Of a stretch of 64,000 nucleotides of DNA, positions 13,109 to 24,834 are shown piece after piece. Numbering within the stretch: the first letter of the stretch is position 1; every line of letters starts with the position of its first letter. The notes under the pieces are model-generated. The model had not been told where the DNA came from. It did no database searches and saw only the letters and a list, made by a program, of their open reading frames with translations. The translations under genes were made by a program, and so were the position numbers. The stretch is taken from positions 1,240,001 to 1,304,000 of the forward strand of contig JAPEIS010000016.1 in NCBI GenBank assembly GCA_029531795.1. Direction: 5' to 3'. The DNA comes from Sclerotinia nivalis. Lineage: Eukaryota > Ascomycota > Leotiomycetes > Helotiales > Sclerotiniaceae.

Positions 13109-14488
13109 CAGTACTTACGCACAGATAATAACCGGCCGTATTTCACCCGGAATTATTTATCAATATCATTTTATTCAATCTTATTTATTAAATCAATGTT
13201 TTATTATTTTAATATAAAATTTTGATATATTTGAGATCTATATATATATATTTTAATAATATAAAAAAATTATATTGTTACCCTACTTTAAACCTTCAAT
13301 ATTTAGTATACCAACTATCAACCGCAATACAAGCCTCTATTCTATTCGATATATTAGCCCCCAATTTTTCGAATAACCCATCATCTAATATATCCCAAAC
13401 TGTTTGTAAAGCACTCTCCAATCTTTGTTTAGCATATTTTAAGATACTTTTATCTATAACAAGATCAGGAAACATCTCAAAAATATATACTTTTAGATAC
13501 CACCAAATATACTCTATAGGATTCAAATCAAGACTATAAGGAAACCAATCTTGAACTAATAAGATACCCCTTTCTCGAAACCATATTTTTACTTTACAAA
13601 CAATATATATAGAAGTATTATCTTGTATGAATTGATACCCTAAATCCAATCCTTCGAAAATAAATTCGATTTCTACATCAAACACCTCCAAATATGAATT
13701 GATATTATACCCAAACTTTTTGGATTCAAAATCTCTATCCATAATATAAAGATTGTTCCTTCTGGTATCACAAAAGCTTTTTTAGATTATAACCTTCATA
13801 TTCTTCTTTGAAGAATATATTTGAACTATATTCCGATCCCATTTTTGAAAGGAAGAGCGAAAGATCCATTCCTGCTTTTTACCCCGCCCCTGCTCTACAA
13901 AGTACTCATCCGATCAGAAGATTAAGCCCCATTCCTTCGCTGTAAGGCCCCTTTACACTAAACACTATACAAACCGTTTAAATGTATATTCTAATGTAAG
14001 TTCAGATCTCTTCCTAGCTCTTCAATTGTCTATTCTATATACATAGAAGATCCTCTTGATGGTATCCTTTTTGTAATCAAACCTACAAGTTGTAATAGTT
14101 TCCTGATAAGTCGATTTGGATCATAAACGTATATGCCGTATCATTATACATTCGTCTCTTTCTGAATAACACTTCTATCGGGGTTTTTTGAATAAGGATT
14201 TGCCCTCATTGCACAATTGATTCATCTTAATAATATTATATATAATGGTACAAGCTATTCCAAGATCATTTGCAATTTTAATAGATCTTGCACCTTCTAA
14301 GGCTTTTTCAATAATTCTATTACGATCATATGGGCTAAGATGTTTTTAAGGAACATTATTATTATCAATTGATCTTAATAAAGTGTATTGTGATAGCATA
14401 ATTAATAAATAGAATATAGATTGTAGGAATGAAACGCGTAAAAATTTATATTTACGCGTTTTCGGCCATTATCAGTGCACGGTTACTG
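13109..14488 (-). mobile_element. Tc1/mariner-type DNA transposon
   Basis: 1380 bp flanked by TA dinucleotides (13107-13108 and 14489-14490). Imperfect terminal inverted repeats of about 28 bp start CAGTA at both ends and share GCAC-GATAAT-CCG blocks. The minus strand holds a broken transposase. The target lies in a CCAT/TATC microsatellite. Confidence 0.9.
13296..14345 (-). pseudogene. Tc1/mariner transposase, decayed
   Basis: The C-terminal half is a 148-codon open frame with the hallmark second Asp (FIQDN) and the WFPYSLDLNPIEYIWW motif, whose Glu is the third catalytic acidic residue (35 residues between them by my count). A helix-turn-helix remnant (LSPYDRNRIIEKALEGARSI) lies at about 14265-14335 in another frame. 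The central part holds stops and frame breaks, so it is not functional. Family assignment to IS630-Tc1-mariner is secure; the subfamily is not. Confidence 0.85.
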
Positions 14489-14581
14489 TATCTATTCATC
14501 CATCCATCCACCCATTCATCCATCCATTCATCCATCCATTCATCCATCCATCCCTCCATCCATCCCTCCATCCATTCATCG

Positions 14582-15733
14582 CCCCCGGCCACACCGGGAT
14601 TATAGGAAACGAAGCAGCGGACAAGCTGGTAGATGCAGGGGCGAAAAGCAATCAAATTGATCCAGGGCTTACAGTCCTTCTTATTATCAGCGGAATCCGA
14701 TCGATAGCGAAAGTGCTATCGAAACTTGAAAAGGATATCTGATAGAAACAGAACTCGATCATTTTTGCAGATATATATAAAAGATAGGGCTTCAATTACT
14801 CTACAACAAATTTATCCGAATTCGATCTTTCGAAAGAGATCTTATACAAACTATTATCTATTAGAACCGGCTACAGAGACTTTGTATAATATTATCGATG
14901 TTTCAAATATATCGATACAGAATTTAATTGTATATATAGATATTACAAGATTTCAAAGTATTTGGTTTTTTGTAAAGAAAACATCTGATCTTTCGTTAGA
15001 TAACCATTCCGCCTTTCTTTATTATTATCTAGATCGGTAAGATGTCACGGGGTCCCCGTATATGGTATACGGAGACCGCTCGGGTTCCGACCCATAGGAG
15101 TCGGACCTCGGATAAGTGTAGGCTAGCCCCGGTCGGGGCTAGCGCTACACATAAATGTATTTAAGGAACCGTTCCTTCTATAGAAACGTAGCTCTTCGAG
15201 CTACGTCTTATCAATAAAAGTGATTTCTGTTATCCTGTCTGCTGCCTCCGTGATATAAGAGAAGGTTTCGAATATCTAGATTGTTTTTTAGTTCAATTAT
15301 AAATCTTCAAGGACTTCCTTTTGAAAACTCAAGAGATATAATAATACTCAAATTTCTTTTTTATATTTTAAAATAGTCTTAAAAACTTTATATCTAATTA
15401 TTTTGAAGAATTATATATTAATGTTTTGAATTGAATTACTTATAAATAAATGGAACTGAATATATTGAAGAATATTTATCCGATTAGAAGTATCCTTTCT
15501 ATTTCGAAGCTAAATCCAATCTATAGACTAACCTAATCGATAAGGAAGGTTTGTTAGACGAATATCAATAAACGATATTTGCAATCTATACAATAGAATA
15601 GTTCCTTTAGGTTTGTAGAAAAAAAGGAAAGTGTAAACGGATTGGACCTCTGTATATAAACACCCTAAGGATTGTCCGTCCCTATACCCTTTGGGAGATC
15701 TGGGACCTTATACGGGTTCCCACGGACGTTAAA
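14582..15733 (+). mobile_element. 5'-truncated LINE fragment (Tad/I-like) with RNase H remnant
   Basis: Begins abruptly in an RNase H C-terminal motif ([20 protein letters not shown]), then runs through broken frames including an open stretch at 14726-15040. It ends near 15733 before an (ATC)n tail that merges into the host CCAT microsatellite. A 5' truncation with a short repeated 3' tail is typical of target-primed reverse transcription. No reverse transcriptase domain remains. A family D solo LTR (15043-15255) interrupts it. Confidence 0.7.
15043..15255 (+). mobile_element. Solo LTR, family D (213 bp), inside the LINE fragment
   Basis: Same length as the copy at 10934-11146 and differs from it at only two positions that I can find, both G/A. 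Perfect TAAGA target duplications (15038-15042 and 15256-15260). It has the same chain of hairpins, with the largest at 15116-15151. A young insertion by identity. Confidence 0.93.
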
Positions 15734-15794
15734 TACTATCATCATCATCATCATCATCCATCCATTCATCAACCCATCATCTATATTTGTAAAT

Positions 15795-15930
15795 ACAATT
15801 TCTAATTTCTAATTTCTAATTTCTAATTTCTAATTTCTAATTTCTAATTTCTAATTTCTAATTTCTAATTTCTAATTTCTAATTTCTAATTTCTAATTTC
15901 TAATTTCTAATTTCTAATTTCTAATTTCAA
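15795..15930. repeat. (AATTTCT)n heptanucleotide repeat
   Basis: About 19 copies of AATTTCT with one change near the end. A shorter version (about 10 copies, one AATTTCC) lies at the homologous place in copy 1 of the host repeat, at about 3345-3408. Confidence 0.9.
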
Positions 15931-16184
15931 TAATAAAAAAGAACTACTATACCAAAAAAGAGACAGATAATATAACTTCAAAAAGATCTATATAATTACT
16001 CCGATTCAATCTAGTTTAGAATAAAATGCGCAACTTCAATTTAATCATTTTGTATCTATTTCCGTTCTGTTTACTAGAAGAGAAACGAAAGGGAATATAT
16101 GAGAATTTACTAGTATTTGAATATAGTCAGATTTGAGATTGATTGATTGATTTTGAGTAGACGAGTAGTTTTATTATTATTATA

Positions 16185-16830
16185 TCACTTTCACTATAGT
16201 TAACCTTAAACATAAATGAATATAATGAGGTAGATTTACGAGAGGTTAGAAATACAACGATCGGATTAGGTTATTCATAATTCAAAATCTTGATTTGACG
16301 AATAATATTACTATTATATCACTTTCATTATAGTTAACTTTAGATATAATTAAATATAATGAAGTAAATTTGCGAAAGGTTAGAAAGATAGCGATCGGGT
16401 TAGATTATTTATTATTCAAAATTTTGATTTAGTGAATAGTTTTATTACTACTGTATTATTTTTATTATAGTTAACTTTAGATATGATTGAATATAATGAA
16501 GTAAATTTGCGAAAGGTTAGAAAGATAGCGATCGAATTAGATTACTCAAGATTCGAAATCTTGATTTAATGAATAATATTACTATCATTTTCATTTCATC
16601 ATAATTAACTTTAGATATAATTGAATATGATGAAGTAGATTTACGAGAGGTTAGAAAGATAACAATCGGATTAGGTTACTCAAAATTCAAAATCTTGATT
16701 TAGTGAATAATATTACTATTATTTCCATTATAATTAATCTTAGACGTGGTTGAATATAATACAATATTGATTTGCGAGAGGTTAGAAAGATAGCGATCGG
16801 GTTAGGTTACTCAAGACTCAAAATATTCTT
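16185..16830. repeat. Tandem array of about 134-bp units, five copies
   Basis: Each unit carries TTCATTATAGTTAACTTTAG, then TGAATATAATGAAGTA, CGAGAGGTTAGAAAGATAGC, GATCGGGTTAGGTTACTC and AAAATCTTGATTTAGTGAAT. Starts are near 16191, 16325, 16461, 16595 and 16727. Copies differ by transitions and small indels. The array marks the right border of the transposon-rich AT block. Confidence 0.8.
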
Positions 16831-17186
16831 CACTTCAATCAATCAAATTTGTTCATTTATGTAGGTATTTATTTCATTTCATTCTCATATCCCCATCCCC
16901 ATACCAAAAAGTGAGTGAATCATAATTACAACCATCTCCAAAATCATCAATCTAGAAATCTATCTACTTCTAGATTTTCCCCATGTAATGTGTAAGTATA
17001 ATGAATGATGGTATAAACCCAAAGCACAATAAGCAAATTAACTCCATCGCATCATCATTCCATTCGAGTCAGCCTGGTAGCTACTCATTTCATAAACTCA
17101 TAGTAGCATATCATATCCGTATCCATGTCCTTTCCTTCCATCGCCATCATAAACCCTAACACCAAATCCATCCATCCATCAACAAT

Positions 17187-17833
17187 CTATTCCTTAACTC
17201 GACCCAAAACTTTCTTTCCAGGTTGGAAGGCACCCCTAGTTTTTTCAGTGATAGAACCAGCAGAATTGGTTTTCTGCAAAGCCAAACGAGTCATTTCTCC
17301 TTGATCTTGATCGGCGGGTTGTGAGAGACGACGGGTACGTTCTACGCGGTAATTTTTGGCGGGGAGATGCATAGATGCGAGAGCGGCGGCGAGACCGAGA
17401 GCTGAGGCTGTAGGTGTGGTGTTAGTATGCGTGGAAGAGAAGAGGAAAGAGGGGAGGAGTGGTGAAGGAAGGAAAGGAGTGGTGTGAGTGTTGATGGTGA
17501 AGGAAGGAAAGGAGTGGTGTGAGTGGTGATGGTGATGGAAGGGATGGAAAGGAGTGGTGTGAGTGGTGATGGTGATGGTGAATGAAGGAAAGGAGGAGTA
17601 ATGTGAGTGGTGATGATGAAGTAAAGGAAAAGTAATATGAGTGGCGACAGAGGATGTGAAAGAAAAAGGTAACAATGTGCAACGTAAACAAGTAGTCACA
17701 CACCACTGCAACACCCATATCAAATCAAGTAATGAAATACAAGAAAGCATCAACTCTTAAGAAAAGAATATAAACATAAATATAAAATCAAAGACTTACC
17801 ACCAGCAGTAACAATTCCAGTAACAGCAACCAT
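17187..17833 (-). CDS. Small single-pass membrane protein (unrecognised), two exons
   Basis: Exon 1 is 17800-17833 and exon 2 is 17187-17407. They are joined through a GTAAGT donor and an ACAG acceptor in phase 1, giving 84 residues. The protein starts MVAVTGIVTAGASALGLAAA, a Gly/Ala-rich hydrophobic segment of about 25 residues, followed by a basic hydrophilic tail (LPAKNYRVERTRRLSQPADQ...) ending in GRVKE. The hydrophobic segment could be a membrane anchor or a mitochondrial-type signal. The 392-bp intron is long for this genome and filled with GGTGATG-type repeats; reading through it gives His/Ser-rich artefact frames. Start choice: the first ATG, followed within 34 bp by a consensus donor. 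I do not recognise the family. Confidence 0.65.
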
Positions 17834-20022
17834 GATGACTGATTTATTGAGGTAGTGAGGTTATGTGCGATGTGATTTCTTTATTGTATCGTATTTTGAT
17901 GTTGTGTACTCTTCAAGTGATGAATGAAGTATCGCAGTGAGGAATGAAGTATTACAGTGATGAGTAAAGTATCCAGTGATGAATGAAGTATCGCAGTGAT
18001 GAGTAAAGTATCACAGTGATGAATGAAGTATCCAGTGATAAAATTCGACGAAAGTACTGTATTTGGGTAATGTATTGATTTTCACTAAAGTATTGTAACA
18101 AAAAGAAAAAAGAAGTACAAGTACAAGTACAAGAAAACCACCATCATTTGTACCTCTCCCTTTGATCTCCTCTTTCCTCAGCCCATATCCCAAATCTCCT
18201 GTTCTCCCCAACAACTCGTATGACTGGTCCATGGTGCGGGGTAAAACCAAGACACTATGCCCACTAATAATGCGTAATGAGACACTAATGGTTTAATACC
18301 TGGGGTTTAGCATTGCGGAAGTGCAGGATGGGATTAGGATGATCCGCTTTGGAGAAATATCCACTTACCGTCGGAGAATTGGGTAGGGTTGTCTGGGGTA
18401 ATTATGGGGATTGGTTGGGAGTTGATGAGGTGATGTTTGTTTTGGGGTGATTTTTTGGAGTTTGGGAGGTGATGGATGTGGATGGATGTGGTTGGATGGA
18501 TGGATGTGATTGGATGTAATTGTATGTGATTGGATGGATGTGGATGGATGTGATTGGATATGGTTGGATGTGGTTGGATGTGGTTGGATGTAATTGTATA
18601 TGATTGGATGTAATTGTATTTAATTGTATATGATTGGATGTAATTGTATATGATTGGATGTAATTGTATGTAGTTGGATATATTGTGTTTTAATGTATTA
18701 ATTGAGGAATTGGATCAGATTTGAAATGATCATTATAAGAGGAGATAGAGAGTGGTGGGGAGATAATTCAAGTTGTTGCGCAATGAGAAAATTAGAAGGG
18801 AAAAGAAAGGAAAGAACCTGAGTCGTGGAATTTTTAGTGTCAATAGACGCTGGAATTAGTATAGTGATCGTATCGATATCGTCGCAAATAACAAGAATAC
18901 GGTATAACAGCGTGTAAATCTAATCTCGAGTTGGTGAAATAATATAGATACCTTGATTTAAATGATTGTACATACACTTCATTGATTTCGAATAAATACA
19001 CATAATTGTATGTATTTCAATCAAAAATAGAGATTTCTACACCGCTATGAAAATTGCGACCGTAAAACAACGCATAACTTGAATACCACCAGATCTGGTC
19101 AGTCACACTCAGATCGCTTTCCCCAGACCTTCTATTCCCTCCTTCCCTTCTTCTCTCCATCTCTCCATTTCTCCAAGCTCCAAGCTCAAAGCTCCATCTC
19201 ATCAAGCTCCATCCTTTCCCTCAAAAACTAGCCATCCTAAATATAGACATGATAATCAAACACTCATCCCCAAACAAGATAATCATATTCCATCCCCAAA
19301 CAAAATATTCACATTCCATTCCTCAACAAAACCACCTTCTAAACAAAAATATACGTAAACCCCAATCCGCTTTGGCAAGTTTTCAATCAGGCCAAGTATG
19401 TATGTAATTGTTTTCAAATCAAAACTTAATTCCAAACATTATCCTAGTCATTGTCAAAACCTGCTCACCCTTAAAGTAACCCCCCTACGAACGTACCACG
19501 CGAGTCAACTCAGCCACTTGTCGCTCCTGACTCGTGCTGTATATGAGTGTATATGCTTTTATTCAGAAATTTCTAAAACGGTACTATTATATATCAAACT
19601 AATTTGTCACTGTAATTTTGTGTTTTGGTCTTTTGACAAAGAGCTTGTTTGTGGGGATATTCTAGGTAGGTATTCTAGGGTAAATGATATGGAGGTATAT
19701 ATGTTTTATCGTTGAAGATGTTTGGATGTAAAAGCATTCTTTATCTATTTATTTAGATTTCAGCTGTAAATTTCGCACGAATCTTCAATCTCATATATAT
19801 AGGATATCCGATATACCTATTAAAGCTCAATCAATTCATCTAGTAATCTTATATTAATTCTCATTTACAAGAACTTGCGAATGACTGCTACCCAGATATC
19901 AGATCTCTCCCCAATTCCCGGTTCCCGGTATCGACTTCTGAACTAATGATTTGAACGCAAATTGTGTGTAACATGAAGATGTGTACTGTTGTGTAACATG
20001 AAGATGTATCTCTCTCATCACA
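17834..20022. other. Non-coding stretch with minisatellites
   Basis: Holds a 20-bp-type repeat (GTGATGAATGAAGTATCGCA variants) at about 17918-18040 and a long GGATG/TTGGATGTAATTGTAT repeat at about 18475-18680. Neither strand offers a convincing gene. The region just above 17833 presumably contains the promoter of the small membrane protein gene. Confidence 0.6.
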
Positions 20023-20027
20023 CAAAC

Positions 20028-20233
20028 TGTTGGTATCAAATGGTAAGGTTCAAAGTGTAAAGTACTTTAGTCTATTTGATAAAACTTATTTTTGATTATT
20101 ATTATTCTATATTGAAAGAACGAGCTCCTTAAATACATATTGAAGGAGCTCGTACAGCCCCTTATGATCACATGATCTAATACGATCATATGATTTAACT
20201 ACGATTCATGATCATATGACCGTGATCCCGACA
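20028..20233 (+). mobile_element. Solo LTR, family B (206 bp)
   Basis: TGTTGGTATC to GATCCCGACA, flanked by perfect CAAAC direct repeats (20023-20027 and 20234-20238). It contains an 11-bp inverted repeat (ACGAGCTCCTT ... AAGGAGCTCGT). No internal element is adjacent. Confidence 0.93.
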
Positions 20234-20238
20234 CAAAC

Positions 20239-23200
20239 CAACCATTCCCTCTTATTTCTATTCCTAGGTATTTAAAAGAATCAAATATCCAATTCGTAGA
20301 ATCACCGGTCGGAGGATAATCATGGAAAAGACATATTAAAAGGTATGGGTTTAAATTGCTCAATCATTCTTTAGAGTTGGATGAATAGATGGATGTTTGG
20401 GGATATTTGGGTTTGGGTAGATGTATAGATGTTATGGTTTTTGATGATGGTGATGGTGATGGTGATGGTGATGGTGATGGTGATGGTGATGGTGATGGTG
20501 ATGGTGATGGTGATGGTGATGGTGATGGTGAGGTGATGGTGATGGTGATGATGATAGTTATAATATCAGATAGAAATAAATAATAAATACTTAGATACAA
20601 TTACATTTCCTATCAGTGATAATAAACATAATTAATCAACAGTAAAACATTTCCCGGATTTGCTATTAGATTTCTAATATCGATATCTTTTTCTATCTAT
20701 ATTCCGCTGATGCTTTCAATTAGATCAGAACTTTAGGTTTAAATGAAAGATGAATGCTCAGTAATAGTTATAGATATACGATTGCCTCTTGCAATTAAAC
20801 TTCTCCAGCTTTTATATTCATTGTAGAAGAGAGGTAAGGTGGATTGAGGATATTTATAGAGAGATGGGTTTAGATTTTCGGTTCGGGATTTGGAGAAGGG
20901 AAGGGAAGAGAGATGTGGGTAAATAGTAGATCGAAATGTGAGGTAAAAAGCGCTATATACCATTTCATCCTCCTTCCTTATCAAGACACTATTTCGATTT
21001 CAAATTCATTTTCCTACTATATAACACCGTAGAGAAACCTCCCTAAGGTTTTCTCATTAGACAACAAGAAGCTTAACACCGATTGACAGGGACAGGGACA
21101 GGGACAGGGACATGGTTCGGTTTTTTGGATTTGGAATTTGGAATTTCATTGAGTTGATGAAGTTTCTACTCTTTGAATAGGAAGATGTGAGGGATTTGGG
21201 ATGGATTTATTGGGTAATTGTGGTGCATTAAGTGATGTTATATTCAGCAGTCAAGTGAGATGGTGATGATTATTCGTCAATGATGATAGTAGATATTATC
21301 ATTACCAACGTTCCTCAATAGTAACGGCAGGACAAGTAGGAAGATTGACAATAATAACTCATACATCTCTCCTTTTTTGATGTTTCCCTTATATACTATA
21401 GTATGCGAGCTGGAGTTCAGTAATCAAAGTGACTCATCTTGTTTCTTCTATGATGCGCAAGACCTAGCTGTATTGATCATTATGATAGAAGGTAGAAAGA
21501 GTTGAGATTATGATGATTATATATGGGATTTAAGATCTAGAGATTAGAACTTGGGACATGGGATTTAGGATTTATTCGGTTCTGGGATGTGAAATATGAG
21601 GTGTGGATATTGATGCGGAAAAGTGTATAGACGTGGAAGAAAAGAAGTGAATCCCATCTCTCGATTTATCATCAGATCACAAGCTCACTCAAATACACAG
21701 ATATTGCTGAAGTATGCGGTCATGACTGTTCTATATAAGAGACTCGTCTTCCAGAAGGGAATCTCTAAAGGTTTCGTTCAAGAAGGAAAAAGGTCAAATG
21801 GTTGCAAGTGCTGGTATTGAGTTTCTTCCTTTCTTGGCTAGACGCAGTGAGATGTGTACTTCGGGGTTTGTTGGGGGTAGAGAGAAGTTAGATGGGAAGT
21901 GAGGTGATGATATTGATGTACATTTTGTGATGGTAAGAAGCTACAAAATGACAATAAATTCTGGCAGCAGTTGTTAGAATGTCATCTTTTATGATAATGA
22001 AAGGGAATGACGATATTCAATATATAACATCGCAATATCTTCTCAGTAATTTCTACGATTTCTATAATCCGCAATCTTAAATTTGAGTTTAAATTCGATA
22101 AGGATTCTGTACGGCGGCACTACTAGAAATCCTTCATAGGTGGGTTTGATTGATATGATAGAAAGTTGAACCAAGTCAAATTTTGCTGATATTTATATAC
22201 AGAAATTCCCGAGGACAAATTCGAAAATTCTGATTTTGGAATTAGCGCGCTGGGTCCATGATGTGGATTAAGAGATAGGGTAATAATTGAGGTGAACCTT
22301 ACCAAATCGCAATCATTTCAAGTTGATAGACTATCTCGAGGTAGAAGATTCACTTAAATCTCATCACTATGGTTGAAATATGACCTGGATAAACACTAGT
22401 ATTAAGTCTTTGCTCGGTTATATATATTCCCCTCTTTTCCCTCCTCTTCTCAGATGACACAACACAACCAATCCAAGATGAGAGGTTTTGAATGTTTGAT
22501 TTAATGATGTTCTGAATAAACCCTGCGTAATAAAGGTGTTCTGGTAATTATCAAGAAATTTGGGTATGTGATTAGTAGTGTTAAGGATGATGTCTACTAT
22601 CGTCTCGCACCATCTTTTCATAATGATGAGAATGGGATTGAAAGATAATGATTAACGATATCTTCGTTGTTGTCACTTATACTCGAGTATTATCTAACCA
22701 TATATTATACTCAAATTCGTTTCCAAATACCTATATCGTCTGCTCAACCAAAAGTCTCCGTCTACTCTTAGCAGAATCATTGCTTCATCATACTCCCTAA
22801 AGATTGTTTGACATTGTGTGCCATCACGCTTGTATTAAAAAATAGTCGAGCAGATATATATACAGATACTTTGAACTTTAACTGCAAATTCACGGATTAC
22901 CACTGCAAGCCTTGGTAGTGACAGAAATGGAATTCACCTTGCCTACGTGATTTGGTTTAAGGGTTTTTTCAGAGCATAGAACGAACTTCGGGTTGTTGTA
23001 TTCACCTTCATGCACAGCTTTTTACGCCAAGTTGTCGCCCCTCACCTTGAATGGCTCATTGCAAGAGTAGTGGGAGGAAATATAAATCGACCTGAATCCC
23101 GGAAATCTTCCAGAATCATGGAAAATGTACTGCCACAAGAAAAAAAAAGAGGCTCCCGAGTCCTTGGATTAGAATCCTTCATTTTGATACAAAATCTGGC

Positions 23201-24639
23201 CTTCAGGACCTACAAAATTGAAAGTGTCGGAGGCTGCAAAATGAATTTTGATTCTTATTAACTCTTGAGGTTGGTGTTAAGATATTTTGACAGTAGTTAT
23301 AATGTTTCATTTGGTATTCATCAAACGGAATTGCTAAAGAACAGATGACAATGGACCATATTCCACTTTCGTCGAATTTTGTCTAATTGTAAATGCACAA
23401 TACTTGAGTTCAAATTTATCAGTATGTGATCACAAATGATGCCGGCATATAAACTCTGCTTCGTGGTCAAAAGAATTCTGTAGCTCGAGCTAGAGAAAAT
23501 TCTGAGAAAATTCTGACTCTATCTGTAAGTACAAATCTGTGAGCACAAAAGTGATTTGATAGTGGAAGACCATGTTAAAATTATTCACTTGAATTGAAAA
23601 TCTCAAGGAAAATTGTTGGGTTATGGTCATACCTTGCATGTCGTACCACATCTATCTCCCCCTTCTCAAATTAGTCTCCATTCCGTATTTTGCCAGCTAC
23701 AAGTCTCGATATATTTAGCTTCATGAACCATCCTCTATATATTATAACGAAACGACAAGATCGAGCACTATAAGAAGGAGTTCTTTCGTGTCACTATTTC
23801 TATAAGGTATATTCTGAGTTTTTTTTTAAAGTTGGATTCCAACTTGAGTCTATTGAATGGATATAGAGCGGAATGCTATAGATTTATATATTCTATATGA
23901 TCAGATGAGATGAATAATACTTATCTACAGTAACAACGATAATAAAAATATCAAAAACGACATCAAGAAGTCCTATTTATATCTAACTTTGTTTTATTGC
24001 GGATTTCACGAAGCTTTATTTTCTATCCAAATATTAAATAGAAACTGAAACAAATTAAGAGTCGAGAAACAACTTGGATATCTGCATATCGGGCATGTGG
24101 CAGTTATTTGTGTAGCGTTACTCATCTTGATTTTCTCTTTGGTATCAAAGAGACTTTGATTTTTTTTATACTGAGGAATTGCGAATATGAAAGAGTTATT
24201 CATTCATTAGGAATCCTTTAATGTATATTGAGTTTTTCGTTTGTAGGAAAAGAGGGGATCTGAAAAGTATCTCGTTGTTTAAATACCGATTGTAAAGGAG
24301 GGGCATATAACTCAATACAAAATTCCAACAGCTCACTGACACCAACGTGATGTCTAGGCCATAGATTTCTATTTAAGAAGAATCTAGATCTGACCATGAG
24401 TATTCAACTCCAGTCCAAATGTTAATGCAAACATGGCCATGTGAATGTGTGCTTCTGTTCGTTTCAGAATTTATGATGGATTGTAGGATTTTGTATTGGG
24501 TTTGGGGTGATTGTGAGAGATAGAGTTATGGTTCTTGGATTAATTTCTGTTATCGTCGCATGTCTGTGCTATACACTTAGATCAAGCGACAATAGACGAA
24601 GAAGTAAATATAAACGACAGTGCTAATAAAAAATCATCA
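20239..24639. other. Non-coding stretch, no supported gene
   Basis: A (GGTGAT)n hexanucleotide tract of about 16 units sits at about 20445-20530, and a short GACAGG repeat at about 21088-21112. Short frames on both strands lack codon structure, domains or coherent splice signals. I see no gene I can defend. Confidence 0.5.
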
Positions 24640-24834
24640 TTAGACGATCCTAGTATCCGCTGGCGAAAAGACATTGAAACCTGTATAGGTCATATCAACT
24701 TCCAAATCAGTGACTGAATACATTCCATCTGGAACAGTTCTTGCATCCGGCAAGGATAGCTCGCAAACCATGCGTTGGATTTCAACAGGAGCACAAATGA
24801 CACCGAGTAGCTTCTCGAGTAAAAGGTGTTGATT
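24640..24834 (-). pseudogene. Exon-like gene fragment, 3' end only
   Basis: The minus strand is open for about 64 codons to a TAA and reads like real protein: LLEKLLGVICAPVEIQRM, then CELSLPDARTVPDG, then YSVTDLEVDMTYTGFN and a PADTRIV end. A stop lies just upstream, with no acceptor site next to it, so it is either the last exon of a gene whose 5' part I cannot see or a relic. Met codons inside (QRM, DGM) could serve as a start for a 43-residue product. I do not recognise the family. Confidence 0.35.

Larger units (their letters stand above)
12400..16200 (+). repeat. Microsatellite-rich repeat unit, copy 2 (interrupted)
   Basis: Colinear with 2044-3714: GATAGCTATCGCTAT at the left, CTCTTTCCAC runs near 13.0 kb, CCATC runs, then AATTTCT runs at 15.8 kb and the AAACGAAAGGGAATATATGA segment at about 16.08 kb. 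A mariner element (13109-14488) and a LINE fragment with its own insertion (14582-15733) split it. Unlike copy 1, its right end runs on intact (GAATATAATGAGGTAG), which gives the empty-site sequence for the insertion at 3715. Confidence 0.7.

Noticed and set aside
14452..14660. ORFs rich in Ser-Ile-His-Pro or Asp-Glu-Trp-Met
   Set aside because: Frames through the CCAT/TGGA microsatellite that run into the LINE fragment in the wrong frame.
17422..17753. His/Ser/Phe-rich minus-strand ORFs of 98 and 188 residues
   Set aside because: They run through the GGTGATG-filled intron of the small membrane protein gene. Only the last about 73 codons are coding in my model.
20364..20600. Ser-Pro and Gly-Asp repeat ORFs on both strands
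   Set aside because: Translation of the GGTGAT hexanucleotide tract.
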